In this document: one piece after another, positions 20,485 through 32,112 of the stretch
Layout: the number at the start of each line of letters is the position of its first letter
How positions within the stretch are numbered: the first letter of the stretch is position 1
Notes under the pieces: generated by a model
Database searches by the model: none
Seen by the model: the letters and a program-made list of their open reading frames with translations, nothing else
What the model was told of the DNA's origin: nothing
Source: Chalara sp. BL73
Taxonomy: Eukaryota > Ascomycota > Leotiomycetes > Helotiales
Assembly: GCA_918026815.1 (NCBI GenBank)
Contig: CAKJVC010000073.1
Coordinates: 186,001-250,000 of the forward strand
DNA length: 64,000 nucleotides
Direction: 5' to 3'
Made by a program: the position numbers and the translations under genes

Positions 20485-23400
20485 TCATTCAATCTCGGAG
20501 GTCGATAGTGAATCCGTCCAGACAGCGCCGTACTCAAGAAGAAGTTGTTGAATATTTGCCCTATCCTTCTCTCTTCCCTGCCCCTGATACTCAAAAATGC
20601 AAGCTGCAGTCTGGCAAATTTGAAGCGGGCATAAGCCCTCAAGAATGCTAAACCGACTAAGGATATCCCCCGTTTCCAACGCGATCCCGGAAGCGTCCCC
20701 AACTCCATTTGCATTTGCTCCTGCATTAAGCAATGTCCTTACACCTTGGTAGTCCCAGCCGAAAACAGCCATCTGCAATGGCGTGACTCGATGACCTCTC
20801 CCATTAGGATCCGCACCACATTCCAAGAGCAACTGCACGGGGCAAAAGTTATTGCATACATGCTCTATATAAACGTAGCCGTGTAATGCAATGGCTGAGA
20901 CTAGAAGTGCAGTGTATTCAGCATAGTCGGCATCTTTCAATTCTTTTTCCAGAAGGAATTTAAACCCCGCCTGCACCGAAAATGGAACTGCCATTTGCGC
21001 AAAGACATTAATCATCAGTGCGTCGAAGGTGTAGTAGTAGGAGTTGCCATTCTTATGGTCAAATATACCTAGATCCGTGATTAGGCGGAAATTCAACCTT
21101 ATTTGTGCCAAATTGATAAATTCTTCGGCTTCCCTTTCCTCGATAAGCTTTCTCGCCAGAGTCGAGTCAGCATAAAATAAGACGTGAACCAGTAACTGGA
21201 CGTTCGTTGGTAGAACCAAAATCCAATCAGTAATAGTCCAAAATTGTATCATTTCAAAGTTGTTGTGCGAGAAGAATCCAAATTGTCTTTCAGTCTCGGC
21301 AAGGAGATGGGACCAGTCCATGAAATGAGCTGAAGATGGGTTTAGAAGCTCGAATATAAGTTCACTCAGATCGCACTGTTGAGATATTTTATAGGACGTC
21401 GTCGGTTGTGAGTACTTGTATAGTCCATGAATTGCTGACAGAGCGCAATATGTGCTGAAATCTTCAAGTTTCCATATGCAACCGCATTCATATTCGCATC
21501 CGCATGAGTCTTCGTCTTCGATCCTATACGATTCAAAGTTGAGAGCTTCGAGCATAACTATCTTTACAACATTAAGCTGCATGGGGCTTTTGGGAAGAGC
21601 GAAGTAAGCAGCAGAGCTTCTTGATATCCGCTCAGAATTGAGAAACTCGCGTACAGTATAGTGCGCGAATGAAACGACGGTGGTTGTGAGACATTTATGA
21701 GTGAAGAATGGGTCACCTGTCGAGATGCTTATCAGGCAGCCGCATAATTCCTTGAGTGATTCTTCGTCAATAATATGATCAACCAAATGCATATCAAAGT
21801 TGTGGCTGCTTCGCTTAACAGCGGCGAGGAGAGTGGAGCAGGGAATGTTCTCGCCATACATGTCGTTGTGATAATAAATCCACCGCAAAATTTCCCGGAC
21901 AAATGGCCGCTCGTCCTGGGGGATGGAGGAGAATATCCGTTCGTAGGTTTCATCTAAGGTCTTGGGAAGGTTTGCTAGGGCATTCTTGATAATATCCGTT
22001 TCGGGTTTCAGTCGTCGGAGGCAGTCAATTTGACAGAAAGCCCAGCGGAACCTATGCTTGACGTCAGCTGACAAATATTTCCTGGCCTTGGGAAGCCAGC
22101 TTACATTCCCTTTGCCTTGTTTGGCAACTCCTCTTCGACTTCTTCGAGCAATTCCTGTGGCCATCGCCCGAATTTGGGGTTCTTTTTTAGGGCAGATTGA
22201 ACATAGCAGCGAATATCTTTTGTGACCAGAGGATTTGACATCGACACGGAGACAGAGAATTTTCCAAGTACTCCTTCAATATCAGCATACTCCCGACTCG
22301 TCGAGAGCAGTTGAATCTTGCTAAATCGTGGGTTGGTGGCCAGATCTTGTAGAACTTTGAGGAGCTCGTCCCGATCCCGGCTCTCGTCGACAGCATCAAT
22401 AACCACATACACCGTTTCCCAGTAATCCATACAGGCTTCAACGGCACTAAGGAGTTCTATCAGACTTGGTTCCAGGCCGCGACGGAACAAACTGTAAACG
22501 CTGTTTGGGATTGTTTCCTGTTGTTGCTGCTGCCGGCACAATCGGGTTATCAACCATCGTAAAAATGGAGTAGCTTCATTTTGGTTGCGACTAAAGTAGC
22601 AATAGTAGTAGACGTAGGCACACATTCCCTGACTTGCATGGCGGCAATGCTCTTCGACTTTTGAAATCAAGTGAGAAGCCAACATAGTCTTGCCAGCGCC
22701 AGGAATTCCACGGATCCAGACGCACTTCTGTTCCCGATTAAGCCAATCCTTCCACTCGGGAGATTGTAACATCCAGTCACCAGTCCCAGCTTCATATTGT
22801 TTGCGACGGTCATTGTGCAAGGGTGAAGGATCCGTCGTCTGGAACCACCTGTAAAGTTCGTATCGTTGACTGTCTAGGTTTGGTGAGTGGTGTTAGTAAA
22901 TATAGACGCTGACGAGTGTTGATCGCGACTTGGTCACCTACCTGTCAGGATTTCGTGCATCCTAGTAGTTTTGGCTTTGATGTCCTTGATGTCTTGACTG
23001 TTCTAGAGGTCAGTGAACTTCTTCGACCAAGCGATCGCTATTGGAATTACTTACGCGGACTCGGTTGTAAGTGCAATATTGATGGTCGTCTTGCACCTAA
23101 TTATCTCATCCAATACCTTATTGGCCTTGGCTTTCTTGAGCGGCCAGGCCAGAGCTACACGATCCACATTTACCCGCCGTCTCTTAGATCTATTGGAGTC
23201 CGCTGTCAGTGCTGTGTAATCAATGCCCGGCGGAAATAGCTTCTCCAGCTCGAGTAGCAATCCGTGGCAATGCTCAATCGGACCATCGGGAACCGACAAC
23301 CGATCGAAGATAGCGGATTGGCTACGATTTGCGGCAACCAGGAACTGCAGGCTTTCGAGGATGGTCTTCAAAATTGATGTCTCAACCAGGATTGCACGTA

Positions 23401-23503
23401 GGTCGGCTGGTGCATTATGTACCGTCTTAACATAGAACTTGCACAATCCGATCAGTCGCTCGGCAATCTGGATGACGGCAATGATGGTGCCGGGATCGAC
23501 CAT
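20485..23503 (-). CDS. STAND NLR: fungal N-terminal domain, NACHT, ankyrin repeats
   Basis: Four exons: 23503-23055, 22997-22942, 22873-22105 and 22051-20485; introns of 57, 68 and 53 bp. The spliced length is 2841 nt (946 residues) with no internal stop. Residues 1-150 look like the helical fungal N-terminal domain of STAND proteins (starts MVDPGTIIAVIQIAERLI). The NACHT domain follows: Walker A GIPGAGKTML in exon 3, Walker B VYVVIDAVDES, then the region KGMFRWAFCQIDCLRRL typical after NACHT (spanning intron 3). The C-terminal third has degenerate ankyrin-like repeats, clearest at LLLECGADPNGRGHRVTPLQ, TLLNAGANANGV and LLLEYGAVW. NLRs of this type act as intracellular sensors whose repeats bind a ligand and whose N-terminus signals cell death. 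The start at 23503 was chosen because the conserved domain begins there. Confidence 0.9.
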
Positions 23504-23917
23504 TTTGGTTCTGCTGGTAGCATGTCGTACAGTACTCACGACCCCGATGTGAAAATAGACTCAACACTGAAGAAAGGTGTCACGCTGAGCGTACGGCGCT
23601 AGCTCCAAAAGTGGATGAGGTGGTCTGTGCTCACAATTTTTTTTGGCGAAAAGGGACGAAGCCGATTTTGCAAGCGACTGTATTTGTTTATTTATTCTTT
23701 TTTTTAATAACTTCGATAGAGAGAGGCTTGGGGCCCGTAGTGTTTGTATAGTGTTGGGACATTGCTACTGGTTGTTTCAAGCATATTCTGGATGTTAGTA
23801 ATGGTACTGACAAATGGGTCTGTTAGCCAAGGGCGATAATAAATTAGAAAGTTCGAGATATTTCGTGTTGGAGAACTTTACAGTAGAGAACTAAGGCGAT
23901 TTGATTGGATATGCTGC
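23504..23917. other. 5' flank of the ankyrin NLR, nothing else recognised
   Basis: Contains the presumed NLR promoter and a poly-T stretch near 23636-23705. No other gene or element end is visible. Confidence 0.5.
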
Positions 23918-24105
23918 CTCTCCTCCCAGGGAAGCACGTTACTTACCCTTATGTCCCGTGGTGAGATTGCCAGATCGTCTAGGCGATGCTTAGATATAAG
24001 GGTCCCCTCAATCTAGGGGTTCGATTTGGCTCCCTTATGCATTCTAATTATAGGAACCGAGCAAGGAGCCAAATGGGGCTCTTCTTATTTAATAATTTGG
24101 CTCCT
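23918..24105 (+). repeat. 188-bp repeat attached to a family A LTR (copy 2)
   Basis: The second copy of the repeat at 16419-16607, including the AAGGAGCCAAAT/ATTTGGCTCCTT hairpin, again ending exactly where a family A LTR begins. Confidence 0.7.
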
Positions 24106-24279
24106 TGTCACGTCGCGTGCTCCCAAGCACACGTGATCCATATTAGGCGAGCTCCCCGAGCTCCTCGTGTATATATAGCTTGCTCTCCTCGAGCTCCTTC
24201 TTCCTTCTTTAGCTATAGATTCTCGTATAGTACCACAGCTGCCCTCTGTATCTGTAGATCCACAGCTCGTGCCGTGACA
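24106..24279 (-). mobile_element. LTR, family A
   Basis: A 174-bp copy with the standard ends. The left flank is the attached repeat, and the right flank (CCGTT) shows no target duplication of the left. Confidence 0.8.
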
Positions 24280-24352
24280 CCGTTACAGGCCTGTATTACG
24301 CTTTATACTTACTTTACGTACTATGCTAACAGTTTGCAGACGCGCTGTAACA

Positions 24353-24880
24353 ATGGCCGGCCGTTTACGCCCGATTCCAGCTTTTGATACTACAATTACG
24401 CGTCCGAAAAATCGATTACGGTGCTACAGCTATAAAGCGTTTCGCGAGCCTACCGAATTCCCTTGGAACAAATATCAAAACGGATGGCGTATCTTGACGT
24501 GTAAGCTTTGCGTTGCAAAACGAACCGCTAATAAAACGAAGCCTGTATCGGAGCCTGTATCGAAGCCTGTTACGGAGCTTATTACGGAACCTGTTGGCCA
24601 GTCTACAAAATGCTGTTCGAGCTGTACGCAAACAAAGCCTATTAATCAATTTGGTCGTTTTACAACCTGTATTACGTGCCGTCAGCGAAATACGAAAGCT
24701 CAGCGAGCCCGTACAAATTGGGCGAAACAAAATACACAGTATGCTACAAAAAAAGAACTTGCAATTGGAATTTCTAAGTTGCAAAAGGATCGCGGCGAAA
24801 AACTGTTGAGATTACGGAAAGATCGTTTACAGGATTTTACAATAGAAGACTATATAGGAATAGATTTAGCGTTACAATAA
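24353..24880 (+). CDS. Small protein with paired-cysteine (zinc-ribbon-like) motif
   Basis: I chose the ATG at 24353 in the context AACAATGGCC; the frame is open 30 nt further up. The 175-residue product has one C-x2-C pair in TCKLC (residue about 50), then a repetitive EPVSEPVSKPVTE segment, then CCSSCTQTKPINQF...CITCRQRN, two C-x2-C pairs about 17 residues apart, as in small zinc ribbons. The C-terminus is basic and helical. Such CxxC-TKP-x-F-CxxCR modules occur in fungal mobile-element and regulatory proteins, but I cannot name the family. It lies between a solo LTR and a tandem repeat, so it may be part of an element. Confidence 0.55.
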   Translation: MAGRLRPIPAFDTTITRPKNRLRCYSYKAFREPTEFPWNKYQNGWRILTCKLCVAKRTANKTKPVSEPVSKPVTELITEPVGQSTKCCSSCTQTKPINQFGRFTTCITCRQRNTKAQRARTNWAKQNTQYATKKELAIGISKLQKDRGEKLLRLRKDRLQDFTIEDYIGIDLALQ

Positions 24881-24892
24881 TTCTGCAAGCTT

Positions 24893-25075
24893 TTTACAAG
24901 CCTACATGCTACAAGTCTACATGCTACAGGTCTACATGCTACAGGTCTACATGCTACAGGTCAACGTGCTACAGGTCTACTTGCTACAGGTTTACGTGCT
25001 ACAGGCCAACATGCTACAGGCCTACTTACTACATCCTACAAGTTTACAAGTCTACGTGCTATAAGCATACAAGTT
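24893..25075 (+). repeat. 15-bp tandem repeat, about 12 units
   Basis: The unit ACAGGTCTACATGCT and variants repeat from just after the stop of the small cysteine protein to about 25075. Substitutions increase to the right. It is a minisatellite, with no spacer structure that would suggest anything else. Confidence 0.8.
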
Positions 25076-25388
25076 AATTATAAAGTCAATTGTAAAATTA
25101 ATTGTAAAAAGCTCGAACTTATAACAATACTTTATTTCTGATTTTCTACAGTTGTATTGGCTTAAAGCTCTATATGCTACCAACCAATCAAAAGCGCTGT
25201 AAAGCAACACGTGACAGCAACACGCGCCCCCAAGCTCCGAGCTTGCGAGGAGCCATAACCTAGTAGATTCCATGTAATCCTCATTGTTCTTCCCCACCAA
25301 AGGGTCCGTATTTACAGGTCCCTTTGTCAAATGTTGGCCATGAGGTCCTTTTGGTTCTTGGATCAGCTTTTCTGACCTCGTAGACCTG

Positions 25389-25567
25389 TGTAGGAAGTAG
25401 GGGTTTACGGATCCACATACGACCCACCGGGTCACGTGGTCCGCACAACCCCCATTTTGTAGAATCTAGAGTAGAACCTAATACAACAACAATTATTACC
25501 ATATCCATCAAGAGCAAGAGCGTGGCCTACAAAGTAGAGCTACGCCTTTTGCCCCGTGGAAGGTAAG
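25389..25567 (-). mobile_element. LTR, family E, truncated, left arm of an inverted pair
   Basis: The reverse complement of family E, beginning TGTAGGAAGTAGGGG and losing similarity about 15 bp before the expected end. Together with 25679-25872 it makes a head-to-head inverted repeat with arms of about 180 bp and a 111-bp spacer. Confidence 0.75.
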
Positions 25568-25678
25568 ATACTTGAACCAACAGGTGGAGCTCTGGAAAAA
25601 ACTCTCAATTAAGTCTGGCTCTCAGGCCAGGGGCTACCTAACCCCCATTGGGGAACACACGCGTGGTTAAACGCAGGT
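25568..25678 (+). repeat. Family F LTR fragment between inverted family E LTRs
   Basis: Matches 38846-38930 (GGTGGAGCTCTGGAAAAA, CTGGCTCTCGGGCCAGG-like sequence, GGAACACACGCG). It is a piece of LTR family F or an internal sequence shared with it. Confidence 0.5.
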
Positions 25679-25872
25679 TGTTGGTATCACGGGCTTACCT
25701 TCCACGGGGCAAAAGGCGTAGCTCTACTTTGTAGGCCACGCTCTTGCTCTTGATGGATATGGTAATAATTGTTGTTGTATTAGGTTCTACTCTAGATTCT
25801 ACAAAATGGGGGTTGTGCGGACCACGTGACCTGGTGGGTCGTATGTGGATCCGTAAACCCCTACTTCTTACA
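25679..25872 (+). mobile_element. LTR, family E, right arm of an inverted pair
   Basis: A 194-bp copy beginning TGTTGGTATCACGGG and ending CTACTTCTTACA, closely matching 29604-29797 and 53562-53755. No target duplication is seen, consistent with a rearranged locus. Confidence 0.8.
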
Positions 25873-26191
25873 ATAATTGAAAAATTAATTAATATATATG
25901 TGGAAGAAGCGGTCTGAAAAAATCGCTTATTTTCGGGCATCGGAAGGGGGTATCAGAAGTGGGGGTATCGGTATGGGGGTGTACAGACTTATGTACGATT
26001 GGCTGGTTACGCAGTCACAAGGCGCTTGCAGTCTCCAGCTCAGTCTTCAGCCCGGCATTTCCGCTCGTGCGCTGGATACAACCAACGTCTTGTGTACTTT
26101 ATACGATTGTTTTATTGCTAAGTCTCTAGAATTCCCAGCGCTATTTAATCAATGCCATCATTTCAATGGCAGCGACTGAATCCATTTCCAC

Positions 26192-29100
26192 ATGGCCGCA
26201 AAGAGACTGTATTTATCACCCTCTATTCCTGCTGTCGTTAGGTTAAGGCATGTATAGGCTAGCAACCCTTCGATAACTGAGGAGCCTCTTGAGGCATGTC
26301 CTCAGGGTCTTAAAATCGTGGCAGAAGGACAGGATGCGGTCGTCGAGTAAGTAGGTTCCACTTAGTGCACGACGCTGCTCTAACTATTTATTTTAGTATT
26401 ATTGCAGTGCACGGCCTCAACGGACACCAAGACAAGACTTGGACGGCCGCGAACGGCAAACACTGGCTCCGCGATCTCCTCCCGAATGACCTCCCTCATG
26501 CGCGGATCTTTTGCTGGGGATACGACGCGAATACCCACGGCGATCGAATTAGCTGTCAATACCTCTATGATCATGCGACGACACTCGTGGCAGATCTCTG
26601 TTTAGAGAGGAAACTCACAAATGTAGAATCTGAACAGAGGGAACACGTGGGTAGTGATAGTTAACTCTGGCAGACGACGACGCGGCCCATTATTTTCGTT
26701 GCGCATAGTCTTGGGGGCATCATCGTTAAGAGTGTCAGCGTCACTTTGATGTCTCATATTCACAGCTGACTATAGCAGGCCCTTATCCACTCCGACGCAG
26801 CCCGAAAGGGAGCACTAGAAGAGCACCGGTCGATTAAGACGTCAACGTACGGAATCATATTTGTGGGCACGCCGCATCAAGGCGGCAGCGGAGTGCAGCT
26901 CGGAAAGCTGCTGGTTAATGTGGCATCGGTATTCGTGGCGGCGGATAATCGATTGATAAAGCACTTAGAGCGAGACTCGGAATGGCTCCAGCAGCAGCTT
27001 GGCCAGTACGCGCCGATCAGTGGAGACTTTGCGACAAAGTTTGCGTATGAGCAGTACGAGACTCGAACAGTGTTAGCGCATTCGATTATGGTATGTCCTT
27101 TTGCCAATAGTGTATACAGCAACTACTAACGACGCAGGTGGTGCCACGAGCATCAGCGGTAGTACCAGGCGTGGCTGATGCTGAGTCGATCGGCATCCCT
27201 GCAGACCATATCAATATAGTCAAGTTTGAATCAGAGAAGAACAGAGGATACAAAAGAGTGTCAGGACATCTACAGGTTATGGCTCAAAGTGCGAGCGACG
27301 CTATTTGTGCACGATGGGAAGAAGAGAACAGAGTTAATATAGGTAGGTAGAAGCAATGTATGGAATTTAATGGCAATAAGATGACCCCTCAACTTGCAGC
27401 TCGAATCAACCCCAAGGAGAGTTTCTTGATCTCTTTTAGCCTGGTTGAGATTCCTGAGGTCGAACATTTTGTTGCAAGACGGGAGGAGCTGGCGCAAATG
27501 CGCCAGGCTCTCAGCAGTGATAATGGTCGTAGTACAGTGGTTCTTCAGGGCCTCGGGGGGATCGGCAAGACCCAGCTCGCAGTTGCGTACGCCAAACTCC
27601 ATAAAGCTGACTACACGTCCATTTTTTGGCTAAACATCAAGGATGAAAACTCGTTGAAGTATAGCTTTGCAAAGATTGCTAGGCGAATCTTTCAAGAGCC
27701 TTTATCGGCCAATCGACTTGGTACAGTTACCGAAGATAGCAATTTGGACGAAGCAGCAGACGTTGTCAAACGATGGCTTGATCAGCCTAACAATAGTCGG
27801 TGGCTAATGGTGTTCGATAATTACGATAACCCGAAAGTCGCAGGTAATACAGATAAAGCTGCAATCGATATTCGTCGATTCTTCCCTGAAGTGTACCACG
27901 GCTCGATTATTATTACTACAAGATCGGCAAAAGTCAACGTTGGCCATCGTATATGCGTTGGAAAGCTAAAAGATATACGGGACAGCCTTCAGATTTTATC
28001 CAATACGTCACATCGTGACGGTGTTATAGATGGTAAGCTATTTCTAACTTTCTTACCGAGAGACTTGACCCTTTATAGATCCTTTCGCTACTAAGCTTGC
28101 GAAAGAGCTGGATGGACTCCCACTTGCTCTGGCCACGGCTGGCGCTTATCTTGACCAGGTGGCAACAAGCTTTAAAGACTACCTGCGTTTATATAAGGAG
28201 TCATGGCTGAAGCTACAACGGACGAGTCCTGAAGTGAGCTCGTACGAAGACCGCGCGCTGTATTCGACGTGGCAGCTGTCATTCGATCATATCAAGCAGC
28301 AAAGCGAGCTTGCTGCACAGCTTCTTCAGCTATGGGCGTACTTTGATAACCAAGATCTGTGGTTTGAACTTTTGCGTGGAGGGAGGTCTAGTGGGCCAGA
28401 GTGGATCTCTCAGTTAACGGAAGATGAGCTCAGCTTCAGCCAGGTGGTGAGAGTGCTATGCGATCACGGCCTGGTAGAAGCAGACAAAAGCTTAGAAGCG
28501 AGGGGCACCGAGTCGAGGGGGTACGGCATGCACAGCTGTGTACACGCTTGGACGTTTCATGTGCTCAACAAAGAGTGGGACGGCGGAATGGCTGATGTTG
28601 CAATGGTGTGTGTGGCATCGCATGTGCCAGACCGCAACACCCGCGACGCGTGGGTTACTCAACAGCGACTGGTCCAACATGCAGCTAAATGTTGGTCTTT
28701 TATCACACGCGGTGTAGCCAATGAAGACGGCAGACAATGGATTCTACATAATCTCGCTGATATGTATTCGTACATAGGAAAGCTGGCCGAGGCCGAACAG
28801 ATGCACAAGCGGGCGCTGCAAGGGAGGGAGAAGGCGCTCGGTGCAGAGCACACGTCGACGCTCGATACTGTCAACAACTTGGGGAACCTCTATAGAGACC
28901 AGGGCAAGCTGGCCGAGGCCGAGCAGATGTACGAGCGGGCACTGCAAGGGAGAGAGAAGGCGCTCGGTGCAAAGCACACGTCGACGCTTAATACCGTCAA
29001 CAACTTAGGGAACCTCTACATAAACCAGGGCAAGCTGGTTGAGGCCGAGAAGATGTACGAGCGGGCGCTGCAAGGCTATGAGAAGGCGCTCGGTGCAGAG

Positions 29101-29553
29101 CACACGTCGACGCTTAATACCGTCAACAACTTAGGGAGTCTCTATATAAACCAGGGTAAGCTGGTTGAGGCCGAGCAGATGTACGAGCGGGCGCTGCAAG
29201 GGAGGGAGAAAGCGCTCGGTGCAAAGCACACGTCGACGCTCGATACCGTCAACAACTTAGGGAACCTCTACATAGACCAGGGCAAGCTGGCCGAGGCCGA
29301 GCAGATGTACGAGCGGGCACTGCAAGGCTACGAGAAGGCGCTCGGCCCTGAACCAGTGAAGTCTTATGTTCCGGCCCTAAATGCGACTGAAAACCTAGCA
29401 AATCTATACGAGCAGCTAGGCAGAGTTAGTGAAGCTAAGAAAGCTTATTCCTGTGTTCTCCATGGTTTGGAAATGGTTTTCGGACGTTCGAGTAAGCGGT
29501 ATCGGGATGTTAATTCAATTTTGGAAGCATTAAATACCGATGACGAACATTGA
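26192..29553 (+). CDS. STAND NLR: alpha/beta hydrolase, NB-ARC, TPRs; stop at codon 22
   Basis: Seven exons: 26192-26346, 26397-26622, 26674-26733, 26779-27090, 27138-27342, 27400-28032 and 28079-29553. The six introns are 45-57 bp. The total of 3066 nt is 1022 codons. The N-terminal domain is lipase-like: HGLNGHQDKTW, then the nucleophile elbow AHSLGG, then GTPHQGG. The NB-ARC domain has the P-loop LQGLGGIGKTQLAVAYA, a kinase-2-like RWLMVFDNYD, IITTRS and GLPLAL (across intron 6). The C-terminus has five nearly identical 42-residue TPRs (unit QGKLAEAEQMYERALQGREK) and one divergent unit. A TAG at 26255-26257 interrupts the frame at codon 22; downstream sequence is otherwise intact and no alternative ATG precedes the hydrolase domain. 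CAG to TAG would explain it. Either this is an early pseudogene or the start region is misread. A sensor of this type is expected to trigger defence or incompatibility. Confidence 0.85.
28783..29345 (+). repeat. 126-bp tandem TPR-coding repeats
   Basis: About four and a half units of 126 bp encode the TPRs of the NLR. Units differ by only a few bases (for example GCAGAGCACACG against GCAAAGCACACG), far more alike than ordinary TPRs. Such homogenised sensor repeats are described in fungal STAND genes. Confidence 0.9.
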
Positions 29554-29603
29554 CTTCTTAAGTCAGGTACGTTAAATACTATAATTAATAAGGTCTCTTT
29601 TAG

Positions 29604-29797
29604 TGTTGGTATCACGGGCTTACCTTCCACGGGGCAAAAGGCGCAGCTCTACTTTGTAGGCCACGCTCTTGCTCTTGATGGATATGGTAATGGTTGTTGT
29701 TGTATTAGGTTCTACTCTAGATTCTACAAAATGGGGGTTGTGCGGACCACGTGACCTGATGGGTCGTACGTGGATCCGTAAACCCCTACTTCCTACA
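29604..29797 (+). mobile_element. Solo LTR, family E
   Basis: A 194-bp copy of family E, 51 bp after the NLR stop codon. It may supply the 3' end or terminator of that gene. Flanks TTTAG and CTATC do not match. Confidence 0.8.
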
Positions 29798-29829
29798 CTA
29801 TCTATTAGGTCTGATATTGAGCGGATAAT

Positions 29830-30854
29830 ATGACGGTGATCTTCCACCTTATTGCCAGGGCCGATAGAAAGTCTGGCTCGAGTGCCCAGCGTGATGTAAC
29901 TTGCCAGTATAGGGACTGTGCTGGGGACGCCGCCGATGTTGTTGTCTGCTATCGAGAATCTGATGACTTAAAGCTTATTATAGGCAATATATATTCCATG
30001 TCTGGCACTGTTATCCTTAAGCGACACGTTGCTCCGAAGGTTCGTCCTTTGTTTCTATCCGATCTTTACCAACTAAGTTCGTATGGCTTTAGTTCTACGT
30101 TTTGTTCGCTGTGTTTTTATCGGGAACTAAGGATCTGCCTCTTGCCGATATTTTGCTATTCATAACTGCGGTAGTTACTGCAGAGTTATATAAAGTTAAT
30201 AAAGACAGTGGTCTTGGTTTTGTAGATGTTCAGTTTGACCAGTATAATCTTCGGGAGCGGCGGGCCGTAGTGTCAGAGCTAACGCTACCTGTCCAAACGA
30301 CTCGAGGTAAATCTAAAAACCTGTTACCTTTTCTGACGGTCGACAAAATGGTCGATCTGCATGTGAAGCTTCAGCTGGAAACGCCAAAAGATCGTAGTGC
30401 GTAACTTTTTCCTACATAGCTTATAAGCAGTTTGGCTAACGTGCAAATCGACTGTGTAGCGTACGGCTTTCCCTTGAATATCAGTTTTACCAGATCGGGC
30501 ACGCAGTCGCAGTCTAAGTTTTCGTCATCTGCATTTAAAACCCCAACGAAGCCACGTATGCTTGGAGTTCTACCGCCGGTTGTCGACTCGTCGCCGGTGG
30601 CGTCTTCTTCAGGGCATAAGGATAAAAGCAAAGCTTCGAACTTGATAGCAGATAGACGACAGTCTCCGTCCCGCCCCATTAGTGAAGGAGACGACGATGC
30701 GATAGTCCCTGCTTCACGCCACACTAAATCACCTTTGTCGTCGCCTGCCTCTGAAGCATTTCCGGAGCCTCTGAGCTCCTTTACTATCGATACTGATATT
30801 ACTCAAGCTCAGTCTGCCTTGAGATCGAGGCGTAAAGGGCCCGTCAAGACGTGA
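29830..30854 (+). CDS. Hypothetical protein, uncertain splicing
   Basis: From the ATG at 29830 the frame runs to 30039 (ending KRHVAPK), then joins in phase over a 53-bp intron (30040-30092; CTAA branch, TTTAG acceptor) to FYVLFAVFLSGTKDLPLADI, up to about 30400. A later frame (30431-30854) continues with ANVQIDCVAYGFPLNISFT and a serine/proline-rich tail ending RRKGPVKT; joining it would need an intron of only 30-37 bp, or a frameshift. I recognise no domain. It may be a short real gene or a decayed one. Its left neighbour is a solo LTR. Confidence 0.35.
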
Positions 30855-32112
30855 CTAATGAGTAGAGTAGCTCATATCCTGCGATCTGTAAATCTCTTGA
30901 TATTTGTACTATGTTAATTTGGTGTTATCTAATAACTGTATGCTATATGCTTATACGTTTACTTTACCATTTCATATAAGATATACTTTGGCCCGTGACC
31001 TTAGCCCTCTTAGGTGGCTATCAATAATATTACGTATTTTATAGCGCTATGGTGTTGGTGAACCATGCGCTACAGTATCTCTAGCCACAGTTGATCTCTA
31101 TGCCTGAGGCTTCATAAATGAAATTACAGCGTAAATAAGGATCCTTGATCACTTGATTTGGAAGCACCAATCCATGTCGCGACGTCGCCCTGGTCGCCAC
31201 AAGGCTGACAATGGCTTCTCAGTATCGTGAGGAGACTTGGAAATCCAGATCCAACCGTTTTATGAGTTTGAAAGGCGAAAATGGCTCGATAGCGGTGCTG
31301 CTGGTAGGTTCGCAAAAGACGATGTCACCGTCGGATTTGCGTTGCAAAAGGCGTATAAGAGACATGCGTGGAGGTTCGCGAGCGATCTCATGGCAAGCGC
31401 GACTCGTTCGGCATATTCGCGCAAGCACCGCGATTTAAAGGTCGACAGGGTGCGAAGCAGACGTCGAAGGACTGACAGTGAGAAGGATATGCAGTCGTGA
31501 TCGTAGGCGCCGCCTACGAGGCTGCATCGTGGCGTAGCCTGGCCAGCCACTTGCATGGCGAAGGCAGACCGAACGCGAAGAGACGCTTCATTTTATTGGA
31601 AACCCTACACACTACAGACTGGATTCTAGGACAAGTTGTCCATAGCTGTTGAGATGCTGGAGGCTATTTCAGATCTTACGCGGCTTCTCCAAAGTTGAAG
31701 AGCGGCAAGATACTGTAGGTGGGGATTGAGGAGGCGGGACAGTTATGAGGGCATCCGCAGCCGCTGAAAGAGGGACTGCGTGGCCGCTTTATTCTGAGAT
31801 TTTGTTAGATCATATGAGAAAAACTCGCATTCATATACATTGTTGGCTTGGGGAAAAAGGAGGGATTCACGGTTGGTCTCGACGCGACTTTTCGCGATTA
31901 AAATGAGGTTGGAAACCCTACTATATTCAACGCCTCAGTGGGTATACGGGTGCACCTTTTTTTTGTGCCTCCAAGAGCTGGAAGAGATAAGACCATGCTA
32001 CTGTGCGACAGATAATACGGTAGTGTTTATCCGTACTTACATCTATTCTCAAGCCCTGCACTCTCTCCTCCGAAACCGGTTCACCTCTTTGTGAAACCCG
32101 CCAATGCCAGAA
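30855..32112. other. Long intergenic stretch, no supportable gene
   Basis: Frames of 60-98 codons overlap on both strands around 31211-31556, but none has a domain or convincing splice signals. The right end lies downstream of the HET gene on the minus strand. Confidence 0.45.

Noticed and set aside
20274..20726. 150-codon minus-strand frame overlapping the ankyrin NLR end
   Set aside because: It overlaps the NLR frame out of phase and shows no domain; I treat it as a shadow rather than an extra C-terminus.
24893..25075. Regular short repeats that might suggest a CRISPR array
   Set aside because: The units are contiguous 15-mers without spacers, and the genome is eukaryotic.
30394..30430. 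Intron joining the two parts of the hypothetical gene at 29.8-30.9 kb
   Set aside because: It would be only 30-37 bp, shorter than all other introns in the window, so I left the structure open.
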